From Paenibacillus sp. 37 (GTDB lineage: Bacteria; Bacillota; Bacilli; Paenibacillales; Paenibacillaceae), in NCBI RefSeq assembly GCF_008386395.1, contig NZ_CP043761.1, positions 5,828,001 to 5,892,000 on the forward strand: a stretch of 64,000 bases of DNA, read 5' to 3'. This document shows, piece after piece, positions 17,462 through 25,194 of the stretch. Position 1 is the first letter of the stretch; the number at the start of each line of letters is the position of its first letter. The notes under the pieces are model-generated. The model ran no database searches, was not told the origin of the DNA, and worked only from the letters and a program-made list of their open reading frames with translations. Made by a program: the position numbers and the translations under genes.

Positions 17462-17953
17462 TTAGGCGAATCTTACCACCCAGATAATAAAGAGAACAAT
17501 CATGACGATTTGCAAAATAATTTTCATCACGGTACTCGTAAATAACCCCACGACCGAACCAAATCCAACTTTTGACGCTTTGGAAGGTGAAGACCCTCCG
17601 ATCAGTTCCCCGATAAAAGCACCGATAAATGGTCCCAATACCAGTCCGAATGCCGGAATGACAAATGGGCCAATGATAACACCAATGGTACTCAGCGTGG
17701 TCGATAACTTGGAGCCACCGAACTTTTTCACACCCCATGCGCTGACGACATAATCAGCCACAAACAACACAACAACAATCAGAATCTGAATGATCCAGAA
17801 CCACACACCAAACGGATCAAAGCTGAAGAACCAGCCGTAGACCAGAAACGCGAAGAAAATCGCTACAGCACCAGGCAGTATGGGATATACTGTTCCAGCC
17901 ATCCCCACTGCAAACAGCAGCACAATTAAAATCCAGGCAATGGTTGCGAGCAA
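17462..17953 (-). CDS. DUF456 membrane protein
   Basis: A 163-residue, very hydrophobic protein with four to five transmembrane helices and Gly-rich turns (GAFIGELIGG), matching the DUF456 family of unknown function. The start is a TTG directly after GGGGGAG, three bases from the HAD gene's stop, so the two are translationally coupled. It ends about 60 bases before the flippase start. Confidence 0.85.
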   Translation of the reverse strand: MLATIAWILIVLLFAVGMAGTVYPILPGAVAIFFAFLVYGWFFSFDPFGVWFWIIQILIVVVLFVADYVVSAWGVKKFGGSKLSTTLSTIGVIIGPFVIPAFGLVLGPFIGAFIGELIGGSSPSKASKVGFGSVVGLFTSTVMKIILQIVMIVLFIIWVVRFA

Positions 17954-17956
17954 AGG

Positions 17957-18706
17957 TTACTCCCCCTTCAAAATATGTTCACGAATCACTTCGACGATGC
18001 CGTCTTCATTGTTACTCGCTACGATCAGATCAGCCGCTTCCTTCACCTGCTCTTGCGCATTGCCCATGGCTACACCAAGACCCACGGCCTCAATGACAGC
18101 CAGATCATTCAGACTATCTCCGACAGCAACAACTTCGGACATCTCGATGCCCAGCAGCTTGCAGACTTCGGCTACACCACTTGCTTTGGATACGCCAGCA
18201 GGGTTGATCTCAATATTAACGGGTGAGGAATTTGTCATTTGCAGACCACCCATTTGTTGCAGTTCCATCATAATCTGGTGACGAACTTCATCCACTTCGG
18301 TATTAAAGCCGAATTTCAGCCATTCCAGACCTTCAATATTGTCCGTCCAGCGATCACGGTTGAACAGCTCTTCCACGGAGTATGCCCAGTACCAGCTGTT
18401 ATATTTCTCACCGATCTCCTGCATTCTGCGAATCAATACCGGGTCCATCAGATGACGCATATGCAGATCATGCGGAGCTTTCCAGACCTCACTACCGTTA
18501 ACGGTAACCATTGGTGTCTCCAGTCCAAGTTGAACCGCATAAGGCATCGCGTGGAATACGGCTCTTCCCGTTGAAAGGCACACATGTACACCCCGACGAA
18601 TGGCAATCTGAATCCACTTGGCGGTCTCCTGTGTAATTTCATGATTATCGTTAAGCAATGTTCCATCCATATCCAATGCAAGCAATTTGTATTTCAGTTC
18701 ACTCAT
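17957..18706 (-). CDS. Cof-type HAD-IIB family hydrolase
   Basis: A 249-residue cytoplasmic phosphatase. HAD motif I is DMDGTLL (residues 12-18, with the two catalytic aspartates), motif II is the LSTGR stretch, and motif IV is VGDSLNDLAV near residue 197. The type IIB cap lies between motifs II and III. Such enzymes hydrolyse sugar phosphates or flavin/pyridoxal phosphates; the substrate is not evident. AGGAGG precedes the ATG. The 357-base gap upstream (18707-19063) holds the terminator of the tetR gene and no gene. Confidence 0.88.
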   Translation of the reverse strand: MSELKYKLLALDMDGTLLNDNHEITQETAKWIQIAIRRGVHVCLSTGRAVFHAMPYAVQLGLETPMVTVNGSEVWKAPHDLHMRHLMDPVLIRRMQEIGEKYNSWYWAYSVEELFNRDRWTDNIEGLEWLKFGFNTEVDEVRHQIMMELQQMGGLQMTNSSPVNIEINPAGVSKASGVAEVCKLLGIEMSEVVAVGDSLNDLAVIEAVGLGVAMGNAQEQVKEAADLIVASNNEDGIVEVIREHILKGE

Positions 18707-18975
18707 ACAGTAGTTCCTCCTAGGTTGTCTCTCTATTTCTCCCTAATTTTAAACATTCTTTCACAACAAGATCGCCCGGCATCCGTAAAAACGGACGCTC
18801 CGGACGTCACAGCTAACGACATTTTACCACAGATCATCTATATGCAACAAAGAACCCACTCACGATTGAACCTTCTTACTATATACAAGTGGTGTCTGTT
18901 CCAAGCTATGCACACCATCCCTCCCCTTTTATTCGGAGTTATCCATACTTTTTTTGTATCGTATACATTCTTAAA

Positions 18976-19012
18976 CCAAAAAGGTCCACCCCATTCAGGA
19001 TGAACCTCTTTT
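18976..19012 (-). terminator. Terminator of the tetR gene
   Basis: On the minus strand AGAGGTTCATCC pairs imperfectly with GGTGGACCTTTTT, ending in a T run, about 50 bases after the stop. Confidence 0.7.
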
Positions 19013-19063
19013 AACCGCTTCTAGTTTAACCTTATTACTCCGCACAGCCATGATGAAATCTAA

Positions 19064-19747
19064 TCATGCTCTGTCTGGCTTGTTTGCTGCAAACAAGGAT
19101 TGGGACATCAGATCCATTGTTTGTTTGTATATGGTATGGGCTGCTTTTACATCGCCGAGGAAGCCACCCATATACAGATGGATTACACCATGCAGTGATG
19201 CCCATATCGTACTTACAAGAGTCCCGGTATCTTCCTGGTCCGAAATCTGTCCTTGCTGCTGGGCGGTGCTGATTAGAATTAGCAAACGGCGTATGGCAGT
19301 CATCGTTCCCTGCATACTCTCTGCATCCGGCTTAAACTCGGCAAAAGCTCCTCCAAACATCAGCTTGTAGTAACTGGTATAATCCTGTGCGAACTGCCAG
19401 AAGGCTTCGCCCAAATCCAGCAAATGCTGCATGAGATCAGAGGACGGCGGCACTTCTTCAAAACGCTTCGCCAGCAATTTGCAACCCTCCAGATACAACT
19501 GCTGGGCAAGACCTTCTTTATTAACAAACAAACTGTAAATGATCTTGGTAGAGCAGCCCATCTTTTGCGATACTCTGCGTACAGTAACAGCCTCCGGCCC
19601 TTCTTCCTGCAAAATGGCTGCTGCCGCATCAACCACAAGCTTTCGGAGATTATCCGTATTTTGCCGACGAGCTTCCTGATATGTTTTTAATGCCCGCCCC
19701 GTGGATGGCGAAGGTTTGTCTTCGTCACTGATAAGGATCACCTTCAT
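19064..19747 (-). CDS. TetR/AcrR family transcriptional regulator
   Basis: A 227-residue repressor. An N-terminal TetR DNA-binding domain covers about residues 33-80, with the recognition helix region VRRVSQKMGCSTKIIYSLFVNKEGL. The C-terminal ligand domain is of the WHG-type (WASLHGVIHLYMGG). It is divergent from the beta-propeller gene, its likely target. A strong sigma-A promoter drives it, and a palindrome lies just downstream of the predicted transcription start, suggesting autorepression. The ribosome-binding site is weak and the start therefore less certain. Confidence 0.9.
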   Translation of the reverse strand: MKVILISDEDKPSPSTGRALKTYQEARRQNTDNLRKLVVDAAAAILQEEGPEAVTVRRVSQKMGCSTKIIYSLFVNKEGLAQQLYLEGCKLLAKRFEEVPPSSDLMQHLLDLGEAFWQFAQDYTSYYKLMFGGAFAEFKPDAESMQGTMTAIRRLLILISTAQQQGQISDQEDTGTLVSTIWASLHGVIHLYMGGFLGDVKAAHTIYKQTMDLMSQSLFAANKPDRA

Positions 19748-19768
19748 TTAGTTATCACGTTTCTGACC

Positions 19769-19783
19769 GGAAACGAAGTTTCC
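19769..19783. promoter_or_regulatory. Palindromic operator candidate for the TetR regulator
   Basis: GGAAACGAAGTTTCC is a perfect 6-3-6 palindrome, overlapping a second one (CGTTTC-N6-GAAACG). It sits between the tetR promoter and its start codon. Confidence 0.5.
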
Positions 19784-19797
19784 GACTTCTAACAGGC

Positions 19798-19826
19798 ATT
19801 CTAACCATTCGTAGAAAGATTGTCAA
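19798..19826 (-). promoter_or_regulatory. Sigma-A promoter of the tetR gene
   Basis: On the minus strand, TTGACA (19821-19826), a 17-base spacer and TAGAAT (19798-19803): a near-consensus vegetative promoter. Confidence 0.75.
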
Positions 19827-19853
19827 TGAAGCTATCACGTTGAAAAAAAAGGT

Positions 19854-19883
19854 TTGACACCAGCACAACTTTTTGGTTACGAT
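19854..19883 (+). promoter_or_regulatory. Candidate promoter of the beta-propeller gene
   Basis: TTGACA (19854-19859), 18-base spacer, TACGAT (19878-19883). The leader to the start codon is about 140 bases and contains the inverted pair TGTTACC/GGTAACA some 49 bases apart. Confidence 0.5.
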
Positions 19884-20031
19884 GATTCCTGTTAGAAACA
19901 GTGTTACCAAAAATGTTTTATGCCAATTTTTAATTGGTATTTTTTCCGGACAATCGGTAACATCGTTTCTTTGAGAAAACATCGTATTCAAAGTGTAGAT
20001 TGCCCCGCAAACAATATTAGGAGGATTACTA

Positions 20032-21165
20032 ATGTCAACAGAACAAAAACAACGCAAACGATCCACTGGTCAACAAATTCGTAGATGGAGCCTGACCCTG
20101 CTAGGGGTAATTGTGCTGGGAGTCATTGTATTCCTGCTAATGCCCGCCCCGGTAGAACCCGCGGTTTGGTCTGCACCTGCTGCTCCTTCTTTTGAGAAGG
20201 AGGGTCCCTGGAAAGAAAACAACAAACTTAGCTCCGCTGAACTGGTTACAGACCTCGCGAAATTCCCGGAATTTATCACTTTTGATAAAAAAGGGCGACT
20301 GTATGCGGGTGACTCCGACGGCAAAATTTACAGAGTAACCTTTGACGCCGAGGACAAGGCACAGCCAGCAGAGGTATTCGCCGATACCCACGGAACACCT
20401 AATGGACTAAAATTTGATGCTGCCGGTAATTTGATTGTGGCAGATATTCAGAAAGGGCTGCTGTCCATTGACCCGATCGGAAATATCGAAGTATTAACCA
20501 ATGAAGTAGATGGAGGGCCGATCTACCTTGCGAACGAACTGGACATTGCTCAAGACGGAACGATATATTTCTCCGATACCTCTAACTATGGCAAGGTCAT
20601 GTTCAAAGAAATCGCCGAGAATAAACCGCATGGACGATTGTTGAAATATGATCCTCTGACCAAGCAAACAACTGTACTGCTTAAGGATTTGTATTTTGCC
20701 AATGGGGTCGTACTGTCTGCCGAAGAAGACTTCGTGCTAGTCGCAGAATCGTATCATTATCAGTTGACCCGGTACTGGTTAAAAGGCCCCAAACAAGGCA
20801 CCTCTGATATTTTCGCGGAGAATCTGGCTGGATTTCCGGACAATATCACCCGTGACGCACAGGGACACTTCTGGGTAGGGGTATTCACAACCCGTCTGTC
20901 TTTTGCCGATTACATGCATAGTCATCCTTGGTTAGCAGCGACGATGTCCAAAGTTCCACAGTCCTTGTTAAATGGAGCCAGTGCCCCGGTGAAACACGGA
21001 CTTGTTGCAGAATATGGACCAGAAGGAGAGCTTATTAGTAGTTGGCATGATCCGGAAGGAACATTGTATGGCATCACCACGGCCGTAAGCCAAGGGAAAT
21101 ATTTATATCTCGGAACCGCACCGGGAGGAAGCCAAGGGGTTCATCGGGTGCCTTTGAAACCGTAA
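20032..21165 (+). CDS. Strictosidine synthase/SMP-30-like six-bladed beta-propeller, membrane-anchored
   Basis: A 377-residue protein with a basic N-terminus, one transmembrane helix (about residues 20-40) and an extracytoplasmic beta-propeller. The stretch GRLLKYDP...LYFANGVVLS...RYWLKGPKQGT...GFPDNI matches the conserved region of strictosidine-synthase-like/APMAP proteins, which are calcium-dependent lactonases or esterases. A hydrolase acting on a lactone or organophosphate-like ester is therefore a reasonable guess, not shown. AGGAGG precedes the ATG. It is divergently paired with a TetR regulator. Confidence 0.82.
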   Translation: MSTEQKQRKRSTGQQIRRWSLTLLGVIVLGVIVFLLMPAPVEPAVWSAPAAPSFEKEGPWKENNKLSSAELVTDLAKFPEFITFDKKGRLYAGDSDGKIYRVTFDAEDKAQPAEVFADTHGTPNGLKFDAAGNLIVADIQKGLLSIDPIGNIEVLTNEVDGGPIYLANELDIAQDGTIYFSDTSNYGKVMFKEIAENKPHGRLLKYDPLTKQTTVLLKDLYFANGVVLSAEEDFVLVAESYHYQLTRYWLKGPKQGTSDIFAENLAGFPDNITRDAQGHFWVGVFTTRLSFADYMHSHPWLAATMSKVPQSLLNGASAPVKHGLVAEYGPEGELISSWHDPEGTLYGITTAVSQGKYLYLGTAPGGSQGVHRVPLKP

Positions 21166-21205
21166 GGATTGTTATATTCCTCTACCTCATTCCACCTTTA
21201 GGCAT

Positions 21206-21251
21206 CTCAATAGCAGCTCACTCCAGCAGGAGGGGCTTCTATTGAATTTTT
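21206..21251 (+). terminator. Terminator of the beta-propeller gene
   Basis: TCAATAG...AGCTC pairs with GGGCT...CTATTGA, followed by ATTTTTC, 40 bases after the stop. Confidence 0.7.
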
Positions 21252-21269
21252 CTTCGTTTACAATCCAAT

Positions 21270-21300
21270 CAAAAAAACCGCCTGCAAAGCAGGCGGCTAA
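21270..21300 (-). terminator. Terminator of the Mn transporter operon
   Basis: On the minus strand GCCGCCTGC-TTT-GCAGGCGGT is followed by TTTTTTT, 14 bases after the mntD stop. Confidence 0.92.
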
Positions 21301-21313
21301 CAATCTCTATGAA

Positions 21314-22186
21314 TTAACGTGCCGCGAATTTGCGACGAGCGTAACGGAATACGATGCCATGTTTCGGTGACAACAGCAGTGCAAGAACAAACAAAATTCC
21401 AGCAACAGCTACCATGCAGCCCGCGATGGAAGCATCCAGGGCATATGCCATGATGTAACCTCCAACCGAGGATGCTGCTCCGATCAGGACGGCATACAGA
21501 ATCATTTTGCCCAGACGATCTGTGAGCAGGTAAGCCGTTGCCGCAGGTACAATCAGCATACCCACCACGAGAATCGAACCAACACTTTCAAATGAAGCTA
21601 CGGACGTCATCGAAACGAGTCCCATGAGCAGATAGTGGAACAGCACTACTGGAATGCCGCAGGCTGCAGCCAGCGCCGGATCGAAGGCACATAGCTTAAA
21701 CTGTTTGTAGAACAGCCCAATGACGACAAGGATGACCAGCAAAGTAATACCCAGCATCCAGACCGCCCTCGGCCCGACATCCGTACCTCCAAGGGTTAGT
21801 GTATCCCACTGTACATAAGCGATCTCACCGAACAAAACACAGTCCAGATCCAGATCAATATGCTGGGCATTCAGACTAATCAGAATGACACCTACTGCGA
21901 AGAGTGCAGTAAACACAATTCCGATTGAGGCATCAGACGAGAGTCCTCCCGCCTGCAAACTCTGTATGAAGAACACCGTCAGTAGTCCAAACACCGTTGC
22001 ACCAAGTAGCATCCACAAGGAATCCCTGGAACCACTCCACAGGAAAGCAATCGCAATGCCGGGGAGAACCGCATGGCTAATCGCATCACCGACCAGAGCC
22101 ATTCGCCGCAGAATCAAAAAACAACCGAGGATGGCGCAGGCGGAAGATACCAATACGGCCGTCAAGATAATCCAAAACGTTGCCAT
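21314..22186 (-). CDS. mntD: Metal ABC transporter permease, MntD-like
   Basis: A 290-residue ABC-3 family permease with about eight transmembrane helices, homologous to the preceding gene product and forming the second half of a heterodimeric channel. The conserved GDAISHAVLPGIA stretch (about residues 33-45) and GMLIVPAATAYLLTD fit manganese/zinc permeases of the TroD/MntD group. Its ATG shares one base with the stop codon of mntC (22186). It is the last gene of the four-gene operon. Confidence 0.88.
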   Translation of the reverse strand: MATFWIILTAVLVSSACAILGCFLILRRMALVGDAISHAVLPGIAIAFLWSGSRDSLWMLLGATVFGLLTVFFIQSLQAGGLSSDASIGIVFTALFAVGVILISLNAQHIDLDLDCVLFGEIAYVQWDTLTLGGTDVGPRAVWMLGITLLVILVVIGLFYKQFKLCAFDPALAAACGIPVVLFHYLLMGLVSMTSVASFESVGSILVVGMLIVPAATAYLLTDRLGKMILYAVLIGAASSVGGYIMAYALDASIAGCMVAVAGILFVLALLLSPKHGIVFRYARRKFAAR

Positions 22187-23145
22187 TACATCTCCCCCCG
22201 TTCCTGCTGATTTCGCTGTATGGCGAGAGTCTGAAGTGTAGCCCGCTCTTCACGCATATACGCCGACTTTGCCTGAATACTGCGCAACCGTCGAGCTAAT
22301 AATCCACGACGCGGAGCCAGCAAGGCTGATCCAGCAAACAATGCCGTAGCCGCAAGAACGGTTACAGGTCCTGTTGGCAGATTAGGTACAAGCGTACTGA
22401 AGATGGTGCCTGTTGCACCGCTCAATGCACCAAATATGCCTGCCAACACCACCATCAGTGCAAGTGAGTCGGTCCAGCAACGTGCCGCTGCTGCTGGAGT
22501 TACCAGCAAGGCTGCAACAAGCACCACACCAACGGCCTGAATCCCGGCAACCACCGCGATTACCGTTAAGAGCAAAATGAGCTGCTCCAACATCGCAACT
22601 GGCAGTCCCATACCACGTGCAAATCCCGGGTCAAAACTCACCAGTTTGAATTCCTTGAACCAGGCAAGACATGCAATCAGTAATACTAGACATACGCCTC
22701 CCATAACATACACATCCGTCATGACCATGGATGCCGCCTGCCCAAACAAATATTTATCAAGTCCGCTTTGGCTTCCACTCGCCCCATGCTGGATGCGCGT
22801 CAGCATCACTACACCAACCCCGAAAAAGACGGTAAGCACAATTCCCATCGCCGCATCCTGCTTGATTCGGGAGTAGCGTGTAATCCACGAGATTCCGAAG
22901 GTAGCGACAATGCCAGCCACCAGAGCACCGAACAGGAATAATCCGACCGACTTCGTTTCCGTCAACATAAATGCAATACAGATCCCAGGCAGAGCAGCAT
23001 GAGCAAGGGTGTCCCCCATCAGGCTCTGTTTACGAAGAAAGGTGAAGGAGCCAATAATTCCGCTACTGAATCCTAACAACAGACAGCCGAGCAATATCCA
23101 ACGTGTATTGGGGTCAGATAAGATGGCAACGATCCAGTTCCACAT
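22186..23145 (-). CDS. mntC: Metal ABC transporter permease, MntC-like
   Basis: A 319-residue ABC-3 permease with about eight helices. GDTLAHAALPGICIAF (about residues 38-53) is the equivalent of the motif in mntD, and LLVTPAAAARCWTD is the second family landmark. The C-terminal tail beyond the last helix is long and charged (about 50 residues), as in MntC/TroC-type partners. It starts three bases after the mntB stop. Confidence 0.88.
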   Translation of the reverse strand: MWNWIVAILSDPNTRWILLGCLLLGFSSGIIGSFTFLRKQSLMGDTLAHAALPGICIAFMLTETKSVGLFLFGALVAGIVATFGISWITRYSRIKQDAAMGIVLTVFFGVGVVMLTRIQHGASGSQSGLDKYLFGQAASMVMTDVYVMGGVCLVLLIACLAWFKEFKLVSFDPGFARGMGLPVAMLEQLILLLTVIAVVAGIQAVGVVLVAALLVTPAAAARCWTDSLALMVVLAGIFGALSGATGTIFSTLVPNLPTGPVTVLAATALFAGSALLAPRRGLLARRLRSIQAKSAYMREERATLQTLAIQRNQQERGEM

Positions 23146-23148
23146 GCA

Positions 23149-23970
23149 CTACACCTGGCCTTTCTCCGTCCGGCTTCCGATCATCGCAATCCGGCCTCCG
23201 TACGTCTCTTGCAGTGTATCCGGTACAAATACTTCACTTGTTGGTCCACCTGCCACCAGTCGTCCATTGAGCAGTAGCACATGGTCGAAGTATTCCTCGA
23301 CTGTCGCCAGATCATGGTGAACAACCAGTACCGTCTTGCCTTGTTTCTTCAACTGTTCCAAAAGCGAAATGATCGCTTTCTCTGTGGTGGCATCCACACC
23401 TGCAAATGGCTCATCCATGAAATACAGATCTGCGTCTTGCACGAGTGCCCGTGCCAGAAAGACACGTTGCTGCTGTCCACCGGACAGCTGACTGATCTGG
23501 CGGTACTTGTAATCGCCCATGCCGACTTGCTCCAGGCAGTGTGCCGCCAGGTCCCGCTCCTTTTTCCCCGGACGACGGAACCAGCCCAGATGACCATACC
23601 GTCCCATCATCACCACATCAAGTGCATGCGTTGGAAAATCCCAGTCCACCGATTCCCGTTGTGGCACATAACCGATGCGGCGACGTTGTTCCCGGTACGA
23701 TTGTCCGAAGATCCGTACCTCTCCATGCATCTTCGGTACTAGTCCCAGAACGGCTTTGATCAGTGTTGATTTCCCTGCGCCATTTGGGCCAAGAATACCG
23801 ATGAGCTGTCCTTCCGGGATATCGAAGGATACGCTGCTAAGCACCGGCTTTTTGTGATAGGCAACGGCCAGATCCCTCACACTAAGAGGAGCCGACGTAG
23901 GCTGCGTTCCCTGCAAGTGACTATTGTTCAGTTTCGTAGGAGTTTGTTCCAATAAAGTTGTATCTTCCAT
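23149..23970 (-). CDS. mntB: Metal ABC transporter ATP-binding protein, MntB-like
   Basis: A 273-residue ATPase with Walker A GPNGAGKST (about residues 60-68), signature LSGGQQQR and Walker B LYFMDEPFAGVD, energising import of Mn(II) (or Fe/Zn) through MntCD. About 25 N-terminal residues precede the usual domain start and are polar; GAGGAG upstream of the ATG supports this longer form. It follows mntA by 31 bases. Confidence 0.9.
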   Translation of the reverse strand: MEDTTLLEQTPTKLNNSHLQGTQPTSAPLSVRDLAVAYHKKPVLSSVSFDIPEGQLIGILGPNGAGKSTLIKAVLGLVPKMHGEVRIFGQSYREQRRRIGYVPQRESVDWDFPTHALDVVMMGRYGHLGWFRRPGKKERDLAAHCLEQVGMGDYKYRQISQLSGGQQQRVFLARALVQDADLYFMDEPFAGVDATTEKAIISLLEQLKKQGKTVLVVHHDLATVEEYFDHVLLLNGRLVAGGPTSEVFVPDTLQETYGGRIAMIGSRTEKGQV

Positions 23971-24001
23971 AATCCTGTAACTCCTCTCTTCATGTGATTC
24001 A

Positions 24002-24946
24002 TTATTTCAGAGCTTCTACAATCGTCTCAACATTGTGGCGAATCATACCGATGTATGTGCCTTCTTCCGTTCCCTCAGCTCCCATGGCATCCGAGAACAG
24101 TTCTCCACCAATGGTGACCGTATGTCCTTTTTGAGCTGCTCCGGCAATGATGGCTTCCATCGCTTTTGCAGGCACACTCGATTCAACAAATACGGCTTTG
24201 ATATGGTTATCTACGAGATAATCCCTCAGTTCGCTAACATCTTTTGCACCGTATTCGGCTGCTGTACTGATGCCCTGAAGCCCCATCACTTTCATGCCAT
24301 AAGCCTGACCGAAATATCCAAATGCATCATGCGCCGTAACCAATACCCGGCTTGCTTCCGGAATCTCCAGAATCTTCTCACGTACCTCGGCATCCAGATC
24401 TTTGAGCTTCGCCAGGTATGCCTCTGCCTGAGCCTTGTATTCTTCCGCATGATCCGGGTCCGCCTCCACGAGCGTATCGCGTACGGCTTCTGCCGCATGC
24501 ATCCAGTGGCTGACGTTAAACCAGACGTGTGGGTCATATTCGGTGCCGCCTGTATCTTTGCCTGAGTGTAACTCCTCGATTGGAATAGTCTCTGTAACAG
24601 CAGTAACCAGCTTGCTTGATGACATTTTCTCCAAAATGTCTGTCATTTTGCCTTCGAGATGCAGTCCATTATAGAAAATAACTTTTGCTTGTTCCAACTT
24701 GCGAATATCACCTTGGGATGCCTTGTACAAGTGAGGGTCAACGCCCGGGCCCATGAGCCCGGTAACATCAACATATGCCCCGCCTACCTCACGTGCTACG
24801 TCAGCGATCATTCCCGTTGTAGCGGTTACTTGTAGCTTGCCACCACTGCTCGTCTCTGCATCACTGGAACATGCCGTAAGTATAACAACCAGAACCAGAG
24901 CGGCTAGCGTAATGAACCCCCTCTGAATACTCCTCATTTTCACCAT
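24002..24946 (-). CDS. mntA: Metal ABC transporter substrate-binding lipoprotein, MntA-like
   Basis: A cluster 9 (TroA/PsaA/MntA) binding protein of about 314 residues. The lipobox is VVILTAC. Metal-ligand regions include DPHLYK, DPHVWF, VESSVP and LFSDAMG. There is no His-rich loop as in ZnuA, which favours manganese or iron over zinc. The start is uncertain: ATG (24946), or TTG two codons earlier with AAGGGGA eight bases upstream. First gene of mntABCD. Upstream on the minus strand, TTGATT-N16-TACAAC and a TTGTACAA palindrome (near 25005) are possible promoter and operator, weakly supported. Confidence 0.9.
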   Translation of the reverse strand: MVKMRSIQRGFITLAALVLVVILTACSSDAETSSGGKLQVTATTGMIADVAREVGGAYVDVTGLMGPGVDPHLYKASQGDIRKLEQAKVIFYNGLHLEGKMTDILEKMSSSKLVTAVTETIPIEELHSGKDTGGTEYDPHVWFNVSHWMHAAEAVRDTLVEADPDHAEEYKAQAEAYLAKLKDLDAEVREKILEIPEASRVLVTAHDAFGYFGQAYGMKVMGLQGISTAAEYGAKDVSELRDYLVDNHIKAVFVESSVPAKAMEAIIAGAAQKGHTVTIGGELFSDAMGAEGTEEGTYIGMIRHNVETIVEALK

Positions 24947-25069
24947 TAACAATTCAACCGTCCCCTTCCCTCTCCTAAAATACTTGTCTACATCTAATTT
25001 TGTTGTACAAGGTATTAAATTTTAATCAAGGCTAATAATGTTTCCCTTGTGCAAATTTTATCCGAAGCC

Positions 25070-25104
25070 AAAAAAAAAGGCAAGGGATTATTTCCCCTGC
25101 CTGT
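25070..25104 (-). terminator. Terminator of the first PBP gene
   Basis: On the minus strand AGGCAGGGG and CCCTTGCCT close a short loop, followed by a long T run, about 90 bases after the stop at 25195. Confidence 0.85.
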
Positions 25105-25194
25105 CCAAATATACATTTAATTCACTTCATGAACCTTTTGGTTACGATGTTAAAAGAGCTAATTCACACGATATTCTTTGCGATATTCTTTGCA

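Noticed and set aside
24960..25040. MntR operator upstream of mntA
   Set aside because: Only a TTGTACAA palindrome is present; it does not match the MntR box I know, so no operator is called.
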